A stretch of DNA of 64,000 bases, from assembly GCA_018242215.1 (NCBI GenBank), contig JAFECG010000019.1, positions 62,001 through 126,000 on the forward strand, in the 5' to 3' direction. Under the pieces are notes generated by a model. That model worked only from the letters and a program-made list of their open reading frames with translations, searched no databases and was not told where the DNA came from. The stretch comes from Pseudomonadota bacterium. Its GTDB lineage: Bacteria; Pseudomonadota; Alphaproteobacteria; Rhizobiales; Hyphomicrobiaceae. Shown here in pieces: positions 1-10,077 of this stretch (the stretch's first letter is position 1; every line of letters begins with the position of its first letter). The translations under genes and the position numbers were made by a program.

Positions 1-1959
1 GATGACGAGCGCGCCGAGGAGTGCAGTGAGTGCCGTATTGACGTAGTCGTTCAACACGATGCGGTGCATGTCTGCGAGAGATTTGGCGGGCGCGAGAACC
101 TTGCTTGCGGCAAATGCTGCTTCGAATTTTCCAGCGTGCGACAGAAAGCCGATCGCCGGGTTTTCGCTGAAGACCTTCTGCCAGGCGGCAGTCAGCGTGC
201 AGAGGCCGAGCCAAACGGCAGGCGTGATCGTCACCCAGGCATAACGCTCGCGCTTCATCTTGAAGAGGATGACCGTTCCGAGGATGAGCGCGATGCAGGC
301 CAGCATCTGGTTTGAGATGCCGAAGAGCGGCCAGAGCGTATTGATGCCGCCCAGAGGATCAACAACGCCCTGATAGAGGAAATATCCCCAAGCCGTAACA
401 GCGATTGCAGTTGCGGCGATATTCGCGGACCATGATTTCGTCGCACCGAACGCAGGGATGATGGTTCCGACGAGGTCCTGGATCATAAAGCGCGCGACGC
501 GCGTGCCGGCGTCAATCGTCGTCAGGATGAAAAGCGCCTCGAAAAGAATCGCGAAGTGATACCAGAACGCCATCAGCATTCTGCCGCCGATGGCACTCGA
601 TAAAATTTCAGACATCCCCATCGCAAGGGTCGGCGCGCCGCCCGTGCGCGACAGGATTGTCGTCTCGCCAACATTAACTGCGGCTTCTTTCAGCATGTCG
701 GGAGTGATTGCAAAGCCCGACCCTGAGATCGCTGTAGCGGCGGTTTCTGGAGACGTGCCGATAAGTGCAGCAGGGCTGTTCAGCGCGAAATAGAGACCAG
801 GATCGAGAATAGAAGCGGCGACGATCGCCATGATGGCCACGAAGCTCTCCATCAGCATTGCACCGTAGCCGATGACGCGTGCATTCGCTTCACTGTCGAG
901 CATCTTCGGCGTGGTGCCGGATGCGATGAGGGCGTGAAAGCCCGAGATCGCTCCGCAGGCGATTGTGATAAACAGAAACGGAAAGAGATTTCCGGAAAAG
1001 ACCGGCCCGCTCCCGTCGATGAATTTCGTTACGGCGGGCATTTTGAGGTCTGGCAAGACGATGAAAATGCCGAGTGCCAATCCAACGATCGTGCCGATCT
1101 TCAGGAAGGTCGAAAGATAGTCCCGGGGCGCTAGCAACGCCCAGACGGGGAGAACGGAGGCGATAAAGCCGTAGGCGATCAGCATCAGGGCAAGCTGCTC
1201 GCCGGAAAAGTTGAAGAGCGGCGCGAGGGAAGGGTCTTCAGCGACGTGTCGTCCGAAGACGAGCGCAAGCATCAGCAACGCAAACCCGATCACCGACATC
1301 TCGCCGATGCGACCTGGACGGATGTAACGGCCATAGACGCCCATGACGACAGCAATCGGGATCGTCATCGCAACCGTGAAGGTTGCCCAGGGGCTCTGCG
1401 CCAGCGCCTTCACGACGACGAGAGCCAGAACAGCGAGCAGGATCACCATGATCACAAGAACACCGATCATCGAAACGGTGCCCGCCGGTTCGCCGAGTTC
1501 GCTGCGAATCATCTCGCCGAGGGAGCGGCCATCGCGTCGTACAGATGCCCAAAGGATCACAAGGTCCTGTACGGCGCCCGCGAAGACGACGCCTGCGATC
1601 AGCCAGAGCGTTCCCGGGAGATAGCCCATTTGGGCTGCGAGGACAGGGCCGACGAGGGGGCCGGCGCCTGCAATGGCGGCGAAGTGGTGGCCGAAGAGGA
1701 CCGCCTTGTCCGTCGGGCAGTAGTCGAGGCCATCGTTGAAGCGCTGAGCCGGGGTCTGGCGTTCCGGATCGATGCACAGCACGCGATCTGCGATAAAGCG
1801 TGCATAGAATCGATTGGCGAGCAGGTAGGAACAGATTGCGGCCGCAACGAGCCAAATGGCGTTGATCGTCTCGCCACGCGAGAGCGCGACGATACCGAGT
1901 GAGGCGGCACCAAGTACGGCGATGGCAGTCCAGCCGAGCTTCGCTCTCAATTCCGTCAT
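1..1959 (-). CDS. cstA: carbon starvation protein CstA (C-terminus beyond window)
   Basis: Polytopic inner-membrane protein of the CstA family, which imports peptides or pyruvate during carbon starvation. I translated the minus strand from 1968 to base 1 without meeting a stop, giving about 653 residues, so only the C-terminus is missing. The family signature [20 protein letters not shown] lies near residue 75 and hydrophobic segments recur throughout. Two in-frame ATGs exist, at 1968 and 1959. The GGGAAG ribosome site directly abuts the first but sits 9 bases from the second, so 1959 is preferred. The gene is divergent from the sulfotransferase-like gene at 2154. Family assignment is firm; the exact substrate is not. 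Confidence 0.93.
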   Translation of the reverse strand, partial: MTELRAKLGWTAIAVLGAASLGIVALSRGETINAIWLVAAAICSYLLANRFYARFIADRVLCIDPERQTPAQRFNDGLDYCPTDKAVLFGHHFAAIAGAGPLVGPVLAAQMGYLPGTLWLIAGVVFAGAVQDLVILWASVRRDGRSLGEMIRSELGEPAGTVSMIGVLVIMVILLAVLALVVVKALAQSPWATFTVAMTIPIAVVMGVYGRYIRPGRIGEMSVIGFALLMLALVFGRHVAEDPSLAPLFNFSGEQLALMLIAYGFIASVLPVWALLAPRDYLSTFLKIGTIVGLALGIFIVLPDLKMPAVTKFIDGSGPVFSGNLFPFLFITIACGAISGFHALIASGTTPKMLDSEANARVIGYGAMLMESFVAIMAIVAASILDPGLYFALNSPAALIGTSPETAATAISGSGFAITPDMLKEAAVNVGETTILSRTGGAPTLAMGMSEILSSAIGGRMLMAFWYHFAILFEALFILTTIDAGTRVARFMIQDLVGTIIPAFGATKSWSANIAATAIAVTAWGYFLYQGVVDPLGGINTLWPLFGISNQMLACIALILGTVILFKMKRERYAWVTITPAVWLGLCTLTAAWQKVFSENPAIGFLSHAGKFEAAFAASKVLAPAKSLADMHRIVLNDYVNTALTALLGALVI

Positions 1960-2153
1960 CTTTTTCATCTTCCCGGTGTGTCTGTATGGTTGCGAGCCAC
2001 TTCGCGCATAAGATGCCCGATGCTTCCCAGAGCGCTCGTAAAGACGCCTTGGATTGGGCGGCCGGCCCCGGATCGCCGCGATTGCTTTACTGCTTCAGAA
2101 AGAGCGACTATGGCGTCAATAACGAGCTTTCTTTCTAGAGGGTAGACGTTCAA

Positions 2154-2750
2154 ATGAGGGTGTTTGTTCTTTCGACGGGCCGGTGCGGGAGCACCACGTT
2201 TGCTCGTGCATGTAAGCACCTGACGAATTATTCGAGCGGCCATGAAACGCGCTCTCATCTGAAAGGCCCGGAACGCCTCGCTTATGCAGACAATCACATC
2301 GAATGCGACAATCGACTTTCGTGGTTGCTCGGAAGGGTCGACGAGCGGTTCGGCGACGATGCCTACTATGTGCATTTGCTCCGCGATCCCGCACAGGTTG
2401 CGCGAAGTTATAATCGCAGGTGGAAAAAGAGGACGTCGATCGTCAAGGCCTACCGCGACGGAATTCACATGTCCCCAGGTGAGCCGAATTCTGAAGAATG
2501 GATCCTCGAATTCATCGATACCGTCACAAAAAATATCGAGCTTTTTGTCGCAAACAAATCGAAAGTTTTCACACTGCGCATGGAAGACGCCGAGCAGGAA
2601 TTTCCGAAATTCCTCGATTGGATCGGTGCGCAAGGCGACCTCGTCGCGGCGGCAAACGAGTGGTCGATCCGTCATAACGCCCGCGAGACCAATTTCTGGC
2701 GGCGTTCATTCAACGGCAAGTTTATCCGTCAATTGCGGAAGTCTGCGTAG
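2154..2750 (+). CDS. sulfotransferase-like P-loop protein
   Basis: Small cytosolic sulfotransferase-fold protein of 198 residues. The 5'-phosphosulfate loop is visible as STGRCGSTTF (residues 7-16) and a 3'-phosphate-binding element as LLRDPAQVARSYNRRW (75-90), both typical of PAPS-dependent sulfotransferases. It is shorter than most enzymes of the family, and no substrate can be named. It stands alone between divergent cstA and the tRNA-Ala gene, and a GAGGG lies about 12 bases upstream of the ATG. A sulfolipid, polysaccharide or small-molecule acceptor is possible, but nothing nearby supports a particular one. Confidence 0.75.
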   Translation: MRVFVLSTGRCGSTTFARACKHLTNYSSGHETRSHLKGPERLAYADNHIECDNRLSWLLGRVDERFGDDAYYVHLLRDPAQVARSYNRRWKKRTSIVKAYRDGIHMSPGEPNSEEWILEFIDTVTKNIELFVANKSKVFTLRMEDAEQEFPKFLDWIGAQGDLVAAANEWSIRHNARETNFWRRSFNGKFIRQLRKSA

Positions 2751-2793
2751 TGAGAAGCTGGGATTAGAGGCACTTCAATAGCGCTAGAAAAAT

Positions 2794-2869
<76 letters not shown>

Positions 2870-2958
2870 GAACCTTTCAATCGGCAGGGCTGGATCCCGC
2901 CGAAGTTCCGCCTGATAAGTCGTCTTTGCCAAAACTGCAAGGACGATCGAGAGGTTCA

Positions 2959-3339
2959 TCAGGGCTCTTCGTCGCCCTCTCCCGCGGGACCCCCGATGAT
3001 GTTCGAGACGTCGCCCCCTTCTTCCTCTTCTTCCTCAAGGAAGGTCTCATCATCCTCGGCGCCGCCGGCGTCATCCGCCTCGACGTCCACCAGGGCCTCT
3101 TCGCCCTCAACGGCCGGCAATTCGCCGTCCGCCTCGTCACCAACGACCGCTTTCTTAGCCTTTTTGGCCGCGAGATCGCGCTGCTCTGCCTGGAGAGCGG
3201 CGAGAGCCGCCGGAGACGACGCGATCACGTATTTGGTGCCGCAAAATGGGCAAATGATCGGATCGCGACCGAGATCGTAAAAGCGTTCGTCGCAGTTCTG
3301 GCAGGTGCGCTTCGTCCCGCGCGCTTGCTTGGTCGCCAT
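2959..3339 (-). CDS. TIGR02300 / FYDLN acid domain protein
   Basis: Alphaproteobacterial protein of 126 residues with unknown function. An N-terminal zinc ribbon has Cys pairs at residues 13/16 and 30/33 (CQNC and CPFC) flanking the family-naming segment, here FYDLG rather than FYDLN. The C-terminal half is very acidic, with long Glu/Asp runs separated by Ala/Val. The combination suggests a nucleic-acid- or protein-binding small factor, but no role is established. It is divergent from aroA and lies next to the tRNA-Ala gene, the common arrangement in related genomes. Confidence 0.88.
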   Translation of the reverse strand: MATKQARGTKRTCQNCDERFYDLGRDPIICPFCGTKYVIASSPAALAALQAEQRDLAAKKAKKAVVGDEADGELPAVEGEEALVDVEADDAGGAEDDETFLEEEEEEGGDVSNIIGGPAGEGDEEP

Positions 3340-3530
3340 TGGTCGTGCCTCAGTTCTCGGAAATCAAGGGAGCCCGTCTGCCATAGGCAGTGCTGCCTGT
3401 CAAAACGAAAAGGTGGGAGGATGTGCAGATGCGTCAAGGTCCCCCGCGATTGAACGCTTGACCTTGAGACGAGGGTGCCGTTGACAGAGCGTCGCGGTGC
3501 CAGTGCCATCGAGGCCTGAATTCCGAGAAA

Positions 3531-4913
3531 ATGACTTATGCAACCGATTTCCAGCAGCTTGGGACGTCCCAGTTGAAGCATGTATCGACACAGAAGCCGC
3601 TGTCAGCCCGCAAAGCGGGGCCGCTCAAGGGGCGCGTCCGGGTACCTGGGGACAAATCCATCTCGCATCGTGCGCTCATTTTTGGGGCGCTTGCGACCGG
3701 AACGACGCGGATCAGGGGACTTCTTGAAGCTGAGGATGTCATCAACACCGCCAAGGCCGTGACGGCGCTCGGCGCCCCTGCAGGAAAGCGGGGTGACGTC
3801 TGGGAGGTCAAAGGGCGTGGCGTCGGCGGGCTACGACAGCCTCAGGGCACCCTGGATTTCGGGAATTCCGGCACCGGGACGCGGCTGATGATGGGCGTGG
3901 TCGCCGGCCATCCTATGACGGTCGCGATGACGGGCGATGCCTCTCTGTCGCGGCGGCCCATGCGCCGGGTGCTGGCGCCGCTTCTGGAGATGGGGCTCGA
4001 AGTCCTGGAGCCGGGTAAGGACACACTGCCGCTGACGCTCCGGGGCACGACCGAACTGATGCCGATCGTCTATCGACTTCCGGTGCCTTCGGCGCAGGTC
4101 AAAAGCGCCGTTTTGATCGCGGGGCTTCATGCTGCGGGCAAAACGACCGTCATCGAGCGCGAAGCGACGCGCGACCATACCGAGCGGATGCTTCGCCATT
4201 TCGGCGCGACGGTGGTCGCGGAGGCCAAGGGCGAGGAGACCCATATCAGCGTCGACGGCGACGCCGAGCTTTCGGGTAAGGATATCGTCGTCCCGGGCGA
4301 TCCGTCCTCGGCGGCCTTTCTTGCGGCTGCTGCGTTGATCGTTCCCGATTCCGACGTCACGATCGAAGGTGTTCTTATCAATCCGACGCGCACGGGCCTT
4401 TATGCGACGCTGCAGGAAATGGGCGGCGATGTAGTGTTTGAGAATGTGCGCGACGAGGGTGGCGAGCCGGTTGCCGATATTCGCGTGCGCGCGTCGCGAC
4501 TCAAGGGCGTGCGGGTGCCGGCCGCGCGCGCGCCATCGATGATCGATGAATATCCGGTTCTTGCGGCGATTTCAGCCTTCGCCGAGGGGCAGACCCGCAT
4601 GGACGGTCTCGCCGAGCTCAAGGTCAAAGAAAGCGACCGGCTCCAAGCGACGGCGGCTGGGCTGGCGGCAAACGGCGCGACGGTGCGCGTCGAGGCCGAC
4701 ACTTTGATCGTCGAAGGAGCCGGTGGCCTGAAAGGTGCCGGAATTGTCGCCACGCATCTGGATCATCGCATCGCGATGGCCTTCCTCACTGCCGGGCTCG
4801 CCAGCGACGCTCCGGTTATCGTCGACGATTCCACGATGATCGCGACGAGCTTTCCCGAATTCCGCCCGATCATGGAAAGGCTCGGGGCGCGCTTCGAGGA
4901 GGATCAACGATGA
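3531..4913 (+). CDS. aroA: 3-phosphoshikimate 1-carboxyvinyltransferase (EPSP synthase)
   Basis: Sixth step of the shikimate pathway: joins phosphoenolpyruvate to shikimate-3-phosphate in the cytosol. At 460 residues it has the usual length. The motif PGDKSISHRAL lies at residues 39-49, and the PEP-binding loop reads LDFGNSGTGTRLMMG. The loop looks like class II (CP4-like) enzymes in having Leu after Arg, but the position that is Ala in CP4 is Gly here, so herbicide insensitivity should not be assumed. The ATG at 3531 is the first in frame. The gene overlaps cmk by 4 bases (ATGA), which suggests translational coupling. Confidence 0.97.
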   Translation: MTYATDFQQLGTSQLKHVSTQKPLSARKAGPLKGRVRVPGDKSISHRALIFGALATGTTRIRGLLEAEDVINTAKAVTALGAPAGKRGDVWEVKGRGVGGLRQPQGTLDFGNSGTGTRLMMGVVAGHPMTVAMTGDASLSRRPMRRVLAPLLEMGLEVLEPGKDTLPLTLRGTTELMPIVYRLPVPSAQVKSAVLIAGLHAAGKTTVIEREATRDHTERMLRHFGATVVAEAKGEETHISVDGDAELSGKDIVVPGDPSSAAFLAAAALIVPDSDVTIEGVLINPTRTGLYATLQEMGGDVVFENVRDEGGEPVADIRVRASRLKGVRVPAARAPSMIDEYPVLAAISAFAEGQTRMDGLAELKVKESDRLQATAAGLAANGATVRVEADTLIVEGAGGLKGAGIVATHLDHRIAMAFLTAGLASDAPVIVDDSTMIATSFPEFRPIMERLGARFEEDQR

Positions 4914-5545
4914 CGTTGATCATCGCGATCGATGGTCCGGCGGCCTCCGGGAAAGGAACTCTTGCGCGACGCATTGCCGAGCATTTCGGGATCGCGTGGC
5001 TTGATACCGGGCTCCTCTATCGCGCGGTGGCGCGGGATGTCCTGGCAAACGGAGGAGATCTGGAAGACGTTTGTGCTGGTGAAGCAGCGGCGCGGGCTGT
5101 TGTCGCTCAGTCGCTGACCGATCCTGCCTTACGCGGTCCGCGCGCGGGGGATGCTGCTTCGATCGTTGCTAAAATTCCTCAAGTCCGCGCGGCGCTGCTC
5201 GATTATCAACGGACCTTCGCGGGACAAGAGGGTGGGGCGGTGCTCGACGGGCGCGATATCGGGACGGTCGTCTGCCCGAGCGCCCACGTCAAAATCTTTG
5301 TCACGGCATCCGACGAAGCGCGAGCGCGCCGGCGATACCTCGAGCATCAGGCGCGCGGCGAAGGTGTGACGTATGACGATTTATTAGCGGACATTCGTCG
5401 TCGGGATGCAAGGGACAGCGGCCGAGCCGCTGCCCCGATGTTGGCCGCTCGCGACGCGCTCCATCTCGACACGACGGAACTTGATCCTGACCAAGCATTC
5501 GACGCCGCGATGCAATTGATCGAGACTAAGCTCGGAGGGATTTAG
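4910..5545 (+). CDS. cmk: cytidylate kinase
   Basis: Phosphorylates CMP and dCMP with ATP in pyrimidine nucleotide metabolism. The protein has 211 residues with a P-loop GPAASGKGT at 9-17, followed by the DTG(L)LYRAVA substrate element and the GRDIGTVV motif. It starts inside the aroA stop (ATGA overlap). In relatives cmk is normally followed directly by rpsA; here about 6.5 kb carrying a PepSY gene and the pyruvate dehydrogenase operon lies between them. Confidence 0.97.
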   Translation: MTLIIAIDGPAASGKGTLARRIAEHFGIAWLDTGLLYRAVARDVLANGGDLEDVCAGEAAARAVVAQSLTDPALRGPRAGDAASIVAKIPQVRAALLDYQRTFAGQEGGAVLDGRDIGTVVCPSAHVKIFVTASDEARARRRYLEHQARGEGVTYDDLLADIRRRDARDSGRAAAPMLAARDALHLDTTELDPDQAFDAAMQLIETKLGGI

Positions 5546-5566
5546 ACGTTTTCATGAGCGGCGGTC

Positions 5567-5842
5567 TCAATCTTCGTCGACCTTTTCCTTCAGGAAGGCA
5601 CCGCTGTGGGGATCGACATGGAATTCCGTGATCTTCCCATTCTTGACGCCTTTGCCTTCCCAATGACCGTCGTCGGCATGAAGGCCAGTGATGTTACTAT
5701 AGCCTGAGGCCTCGAGCTTCTGGACGACCTGCTCCTTGGGCATCCAATCCGTCCCAGGCATATCGTCGTTATCTGCAAATGCGGCAGCGCTTCCGGCCAA
5801 TCCGATGGCTATCGCGAGTGCTAATGCTTTTTTCATTACCAT
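5567..5842 (-). CDS. small exported PepSY-domain protein
   Basis: A 91-residue protein with an N-terminal signal peptide (MVMKKALALAIAIGLAGSAA, likely cleaved after AFA near residue 23). It is followed by one PepSY-like fold: a helix (KEQVVQKLEASGY) and strands ending in EFHVDPHSGAFL. Such single-domain proteins are periplasmic and often linked to peptidase inhibition or envelope stress, but the exact role is unknown. ATG 5842 has GGGAG 8 bases upstream. ATG 5836 is possible but worse spaced, and a longer frame from 5884 is disfavoured because the promoter lies there. It is convergent with cmk and driven by the EcfG-type promoter at 5883-5907. Confidence 0.85.
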   Translation of the reverse strand: MVMKKALALAIAIGLAGSAAAFADNDDMPGTDWMPKEQVVQKLEASGYSNITGLHADDGHWEGKGVKNGKITEFHVDPHSGAFLKEKVDED

Positions 5843-5882
5843 TTCGGCCGCTCCCAGATAGGTGTAGTCGACATTGCCATAC

Positions 5883-5907
5883 AACGAGAGCGTTACTGCA
5901 AAGTTCC
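5883..5907 (-). promoter_or_regulatory. EcfG-type (general stress) promoter for the PepSY gene
   Basis: On the minus strand GGAAC (5907-5903) is followed by exactly 16 bases and then CGTT (5886-5883). This matches the consensus GGAAC-N16/17-CGTT of the alphaproteobacterial extracytoplasmic sigma factor EcfG. It would start transcription roughly 30-35 bases upstream of the PepSY ATG. The upstream element is part of a 17-base inverted repeat, GTTCCTA-GTT-TAGGAAC (5903-5919). Confidence 0.7.
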
Positions 5908-6100
5908 TAGTTTAGGAACGATGCCAGGCATTTTCGCGCGCGTGGTCGCAAATCAGGTCCTGCATAACCACTTCAAACATCGCGCATGAGTAGCGCGATA
6001 CGTTCGTGGTAAACCGTGGTGTCGGGGCGAGTTATCTGCTGCTGTGGCGATACCCTTTTACGGCAGGGGTCGTCTCGCAGAGCGATGGGCAAAGGATTGC

Positions 6101-8776
6101 ATGGGCAAGAACGATCAGAAGTCCCTGAAGGCTGAGGATCCAGAGATCCAGGATTGGCGGGAGTCGATCTCATCCGTCATCGCCTACGAAGGGACGGAAC
6201 GGGCCGACGACATTCTTGGCGAGGTCGTTGAGCGCGCCCGGGCGAGCGGGGCTGCAATTCCGTTCGCGTCAAGTACGGCCTACATCAACACCATTCACGT
6301 CGACGATGAAGCGAAGCTTCCTGGAGATCGCGAACTCGAGCACCATATAGCCGCCGCCATTCGTTGGAACGCAGCGGCGATGGTGTTGCGCGCCAATAGA
6401 GAGTCGACAGAACTCGGTGGACATATCGCCAGCTACCAGTCGGCCGCTACTCTTTACGAGACGGGATTCAACCATTTTTGGCACGCGCCATCCGAGACCC
6501 ACGGCGGTGACCTCGTTCTCGTTCAAGGTCATTCATCACCCGGCATCTATGCGCGAGCGTTCCTTGAACGCCGACTGGACGAAGATCAGCTGTTGCACTT
6601 TCGGCAGGAGGTCGGTGGACACGGACTTTCGTCCTATCCGCATCCCTGGTTGATGCCCGAGTTCTGGCAATTTCCCACAGTGTCGATGGGGCTCGGCCCC
6701 CTGATGGCGATCTATCAGGCGCGGTTCCTGAAATATCTTCATGCGCGCGGGCTCGCCGATACTGAAGATCGAAAAGTCTGGGTTTTCTGCGGTGACGGCG
6801 AGATGGATGAACCCGAGAGTCTGGGTGCGATCTCGCTGGCGGGACGTGAGAAGCTCGACAACCTAATCTTCGTCGTCAACTGCAATCTACAACGGCTCGA
6901 CGGCCCGGTCCGCGGCAACGGCAAGATCATCCAGGAACTCGAACGCAACTTCCGGGGCGCCGGATGGAACGTCATCAAGGTCATCTGGGGCTCGCAATGG
7001 GACGAGCTTCTTGCGCGTGACACGACGGGCAAGCTTCGCCAGTTGATGGAAGAGTGCGTCGACGGCGAGTACCAGGTCTTCAAGTCACGCGACGGCGCCT
7101 TTATTCGCAAGCATTTCTTTGGCCGATATCCGGAGACGGCGGCGCTGGTCGAGGACTGGTCGGACGAGAAGATCTGGCGCCTGACGCGCGGCGGCCATGA
7201 TCCTTCGAAGGTCTATGCGGCTTACGCAGCCGCGATCGAGCACAAAGATCAGCCGACGTGTATTCTGGCGAAAACCGTCAAAGGATATGGCATGGGTGCT
7301 GCGGGCGAAGGCACGATGCTGGCGCACTCGTCCAAGAAAATGGACGTCAAAACCCTTCATCAGTTCCGCGATCGCTTCAAGGTGCCGGTCAGCGACCAAC
7401 AGATCGAGGAGCTTTCATTCATTCGCTTTCCGAAGGGCTCGCCGGAAGACGACTATCTACATGAGACGCGCCGCAAGCTTGGCGGATATCTGCCGCAGCG
7501 GCGGCGCAAGTCGGTTTCACTCGGTGCGCCGCCACTGTCGCTGTTCGAATCTCAGCTCAAAGGATCAGAAGGGCGCGAGATTTCAACCACGATGGCATTC
7601 GTCCGTATTCTCACGGCGCTGATGCGTGACAAGGAACTCGGGCGCCGCATCGTCCCCATCGTGCCGGATGAAAGCCGCACGTTCGGTATGGAAGGCATGT
7701 TCCGGCAATTCGGCATCTTCAGCCAGATCGGGCAACTCTATGTGCCGCAGGATGCCGATCAACTGATGTTCTACAAGGAAGACAAGTCCGGTCAGATGCT
7801 GCAGGAGGGCATCAACGAGGCGGGCGCGATGGCATCCTGGATCGCGGCCGCGACGAGTTATGCAACGTCGGACGTGCCGATGGTGCCATTCTACATCTTC
7901 TATTCGATGTTCGGTTTTCAGCGCGTCGGTGATCTGGCGTGGGCGGCTGGCGATGAGCGCTCGCGCGGGTTTCTCCTCGGCGGCACGTCGGGCCGGACCA
8001 CGCTCAACGGCGAGGGGCTGCAGCACGAGGATGGGCACAGCCATCTGCTTTCCGCGACAATTCCGAATTGCGTCTCCTACGATCCGACATTCAACTATGA
8101 GGTTGCCGTCATCATCCAGAGCGGTTTGAAGCGGATGCTGGCGGATCAGGAGGACGTGTTCTTCTATCTGACGTTGCTCAACGAGAACTACGAGCATCCT
8201 CCCATGCCGGAAGGTGTCGAGGCCGGCATCATCAAGGGAATGTACCTCTTCCGAGAGTCTACGAAGAACGCGAAGGGCCATAAGGTTCAATTGATGGGTT
8301 CCGGTGCCATTCTGCGTGAGGTGATCGCAGCGGCAGATCTCTTGCGCGAAGATTGGGGGGTCGAAGCGGACATCTGGAGCGTGACGAGCTTCACCGAGCT
8401 TGCGCGCGAAGCTCGCGACGTCGCGCGCTGGAACCTGCTGCACCCGACTGAACCGCCGCGCATTGCATACGTAACCGCGAAAATCTCCGAACGTGGCGAA
8501 GGTCCGGTGATCGCATCGACCGATTACATGAAAATGTATGCGGACCAGATTCGGCCGTCGGTTCCGAACAAATATTCCGTGCTCGGGACGGATGGTTTCG
8601 GGCGCTCGGATTATCGCCGGACGCTCCGGTATTTCTTCGAGGTCGACCGGCATTTTGTGACGATTGCTGCGCTCAAGGCGCTGGCCGACGAAAACAAGAT
8701 CCCGTCGATCAAAGTTGCGGAAGCGATCGCCAAGTATGGGATCGATCCCGAGAAGGCCAATCCAGCGCACAGCTAA
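6101..8776 (+). CDS. aceE: pyruvate dehydrogenase E1, homodimeric type
   Basis: Thiamine-diphosphate-dependent decarboxylase of the pyruvate dehydrogenase complex; it decarboxylates pyruvate and acetylates the lipoyl group of E2. The 891-residue chain is one polypeptide of the E. coli AceE type, not the PdhA/PdhB pair common in alphaproteobacteria. The diphosphate/Mg site GDGEMDEPESLGAISLAG begins at residue 231 and ends in NCN. The start at 6101 has AAAGGA 4 bases upstream; an in-frame start at 6044 would add 19 residues without a good ribosome site. First gene of aceE-aceF-lpd. Confidence 0.95.
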   Translation: MGKNDQKSLKAEDPEIQDWRESISSVIAYEGTERADDILGEVVERARASGAAIPFASSTAYINTIHVDDEAKLPGDRELEHHIAAAIRWNAAAMVLRANRESTELGGHIASYQSAATLYETGFNHFWHAPSETHGGDLVLVQGHSSPGIYARAFLERRLDEDQLLHFRQEVGGHGLSSYPHPWLMPEFWQFPTVSMGLGPLMAIYQARFLKYLHARGLADTEDRKVWVFCGDGEMDEPESLGAISLAGREKLDNLIFVVNCNLQRLDGPVRGNGKIIQELERNFRGAGWNVIKVIWGSQWDELLARDTTGKLRQLMEECVDGEYQVFKSRDGAFIRKHFFGRYPETAALVEDWSDEKIWRLTRGGHDPSKVYAAYAAAIEHKDQPTCILAKTVKGYGMGAAGEGTMLAHSSKKMDVKTLHQFRDRFKVPVSDQQIEELSFIRFPKGSPEDDYLHETRRKLGGYLPQRRRKSVSLGAPPLSLFESQLKGSEGREISTTMAFVRILTALMRDKELGRRIVPIVPDESRTFGMEGMFRQFGIFSQIGQLYVPQDADQLMFYKEDKSGQMLQEGINEAGAMASWIAAATSYATSDVPMVPFYIFYSMFGFQRVGDLAWAAGDERSRGFLLGGTSGRTTLNGEGLQHEDGHSHLLSATIPNCVSYDPTFNYEVAVIIQSGLKRMLADQEDVFFYLTLLNENYEHPPMPEGVEAGIIKGMYLFRESTKNAKGHKVQLMGSGAILREVIAAADLLREDWGVEADIWSVTSFTELAREARDVARWNLLHPTEPPRIAYVTAKISERGEGPVIASTDYMKMYADQIRPSVPNKYSVLGTDGFGRSDYRRTLRYFFEVDRHFVTIAALKALADENKIPSIKVAEAIAKYGIDPEKANPAHS

Positions 8777-8796
8777 TAACGTACAGGTCCCGACTT

Positions 8797-10068
8797 ATGC
8801 CGCTCGTCGACGTCAAGGTTCCGAACATCGGTGATTTCGAAAACGTGCCGATCATCGAGATTCAGGTGAAGCCGGGTGATGAGGTCAATGCCGATGACCC
8901 TCTGATCACGCTGGAGAGCGACAAGGCGTCGATGGACGTGCCTTCGCCGGCGAAAGGCAAAGTCGCGGAAGTCCTTGTGGCCATTGGCGACAAGGTCAGC
9001 GAAGGCAGCGCCATTCTGCGACTGGATACGGCAGTTGAAAGCAAGGCAGAGCCGGTCGCGAACGGCAAAAGCCGCAAGGAGGAAGCTGCTCCAACATCCA
9101 AGACCTCGGAGAAATCCCGCTCGGCGGCCCCGACGGAGGGAAGTGAGCTGCCGCCGCCTGCCGATTTTGATGCGGTCTTTGCGAGTCCGTCTGTCCGGCG
9201 CATCGCTCGCGAGCTCGATGTCGATCTGACGAAAGTAAAGGGTTCAGGCGATAAGGGTCGGATCACAAAAGAGGATGTGAAGGCTTTTATTGCGCGGAGC
9301 GGTGCGCCATCGGGATCGGCGGCGGGGATGGCCGGTATTCCGGAAATTCCGCCACAGGATTTCTCGAAGTTCGGGCCCGTCGAAACGAAGCCGATGTCAC
9401 GTCTGAAAAAGTTGACCGGTCCGAACCTGCACCGCGCGTGGCTCAACGTTCCGCACGTCACCAACTCGGACGAGGCTGACATCACAGATCTCGAAGCCTA
9501 TCGCAAGGAACTCGACGCGACGTCGAAGACGAAAGGCTATCGCGTGACGCTCGTCGCGTTTTTGCTCAAAGCGTCTGTGTCGGCGCTGAAGGAATATCCG
9601 GAGGTCAATTCATCGCTCGCTCCGGGCAAGGATGCGCTGATCCTGAAGCACTATTACAACATCGGCGTCGCGGTCGATACGCCAGATGGCCTTGTCGTGC
9701 CGGTGATCAAGGATGTCGATCGCAAAGGCATTCTGGAGCTTAGCCAGGAACTCACAACCGTTTCGGCTCGGATGCGCGAGGGCAAGATCGCCCCGACGGA
9801 TATTCAAGGCGCATCATTCTCGATTTCCAGTCTCGGCGGCATCGGCGGTACGAACTTCACACCGATCGTCAATGCGCCGGAGGTCGCTATTCTCGGCGCC
9901 GTCCGGGCGCAGATGAAACCGGTTTGGGATGGCTCGGTCTTCCAGCCGCGGCTGATGCTGCCACTGTGTCTATCCTACGATCACCGGGTGGTGGATGGTG
10001 CACTTGCAGCGCGCTTCCTGCGCAAGATCTGCGATGCGCTCGCGGATGTGCGGCAGCTGGTGCTATAG
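8797..10068 (+). CDS. aceF: dihydrolipoyl acetyltransferase (E2)
   Basis: Core of the pyruvate dehydrogenase complex, transferring acetyl groups from lipoyl-lysine to CoA. The 423 residues hold one lipoyl domain (Lys43 in LESDKASMDV), a Pro/Ala/Ser-rich linker, an E1/E3-binding domain (FASPSVRRIARELDVDL, about 128-165), and a C-terminal catalytic domain with DHRVVDG, giving catalytic His396 and Asp400. E. coli AceF has three lipoyl domains; a single one is common elsewhere. It lies 20 bases after aceE and 9 before lpd, so the three are probably one transcript. Confidence 0.95.
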   Translation: MPLVDVKVPNIGDFENVPIIEIQVKPGDEVNADDPLITLESDKASMDVPSPAKGKVAEVLVAIGDKVSEGSAILRLDTAVESKAEPVANGKSRKEEAAPTSKTSEKSRSAAPTEGSELPPPADFDAVFASPSVRRIARELDVDLTKVKGSGDKGRITKEDVKAFIARSGAPSGSAAGMAGIPEIPPQDFSKFGPVETKPMSRLKKLTGPNLHRAWLNVPHVTNSDEADITDLEAYRKELDATSKTKGYRVTLVAFLLKASVSALKEYPEVNSSLAPGKDALILKHYYNIGVAVDTPDGLVVPVIKDVDRKGILELSQELTTVSARMREGKIAPTDIQGASFSISSLGGIGGTNFTPIVNAPEVAILGAVRAQMKPVWDGSVFQPRLMLPLCLSYDHRVVDGALAARFLRKICDALADVRQLVL

Positions 10069-10077
10069 GCCGCCGAC

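Noticed and set aside
1987-2138. Short frame upstream of the sulfotransferase gene
   Set aside because: No ribosome site and no recognisable sequence; likely leader region.
5903-5919. Inverted repeat GTTCCTA-GTT-TAGGAAC as a LexA site
   Set aside because: Alphaproteobacterial SOS boxes are direct repeats GTTC-N7-GTTC; the EcfG -35 box explains half of it better.
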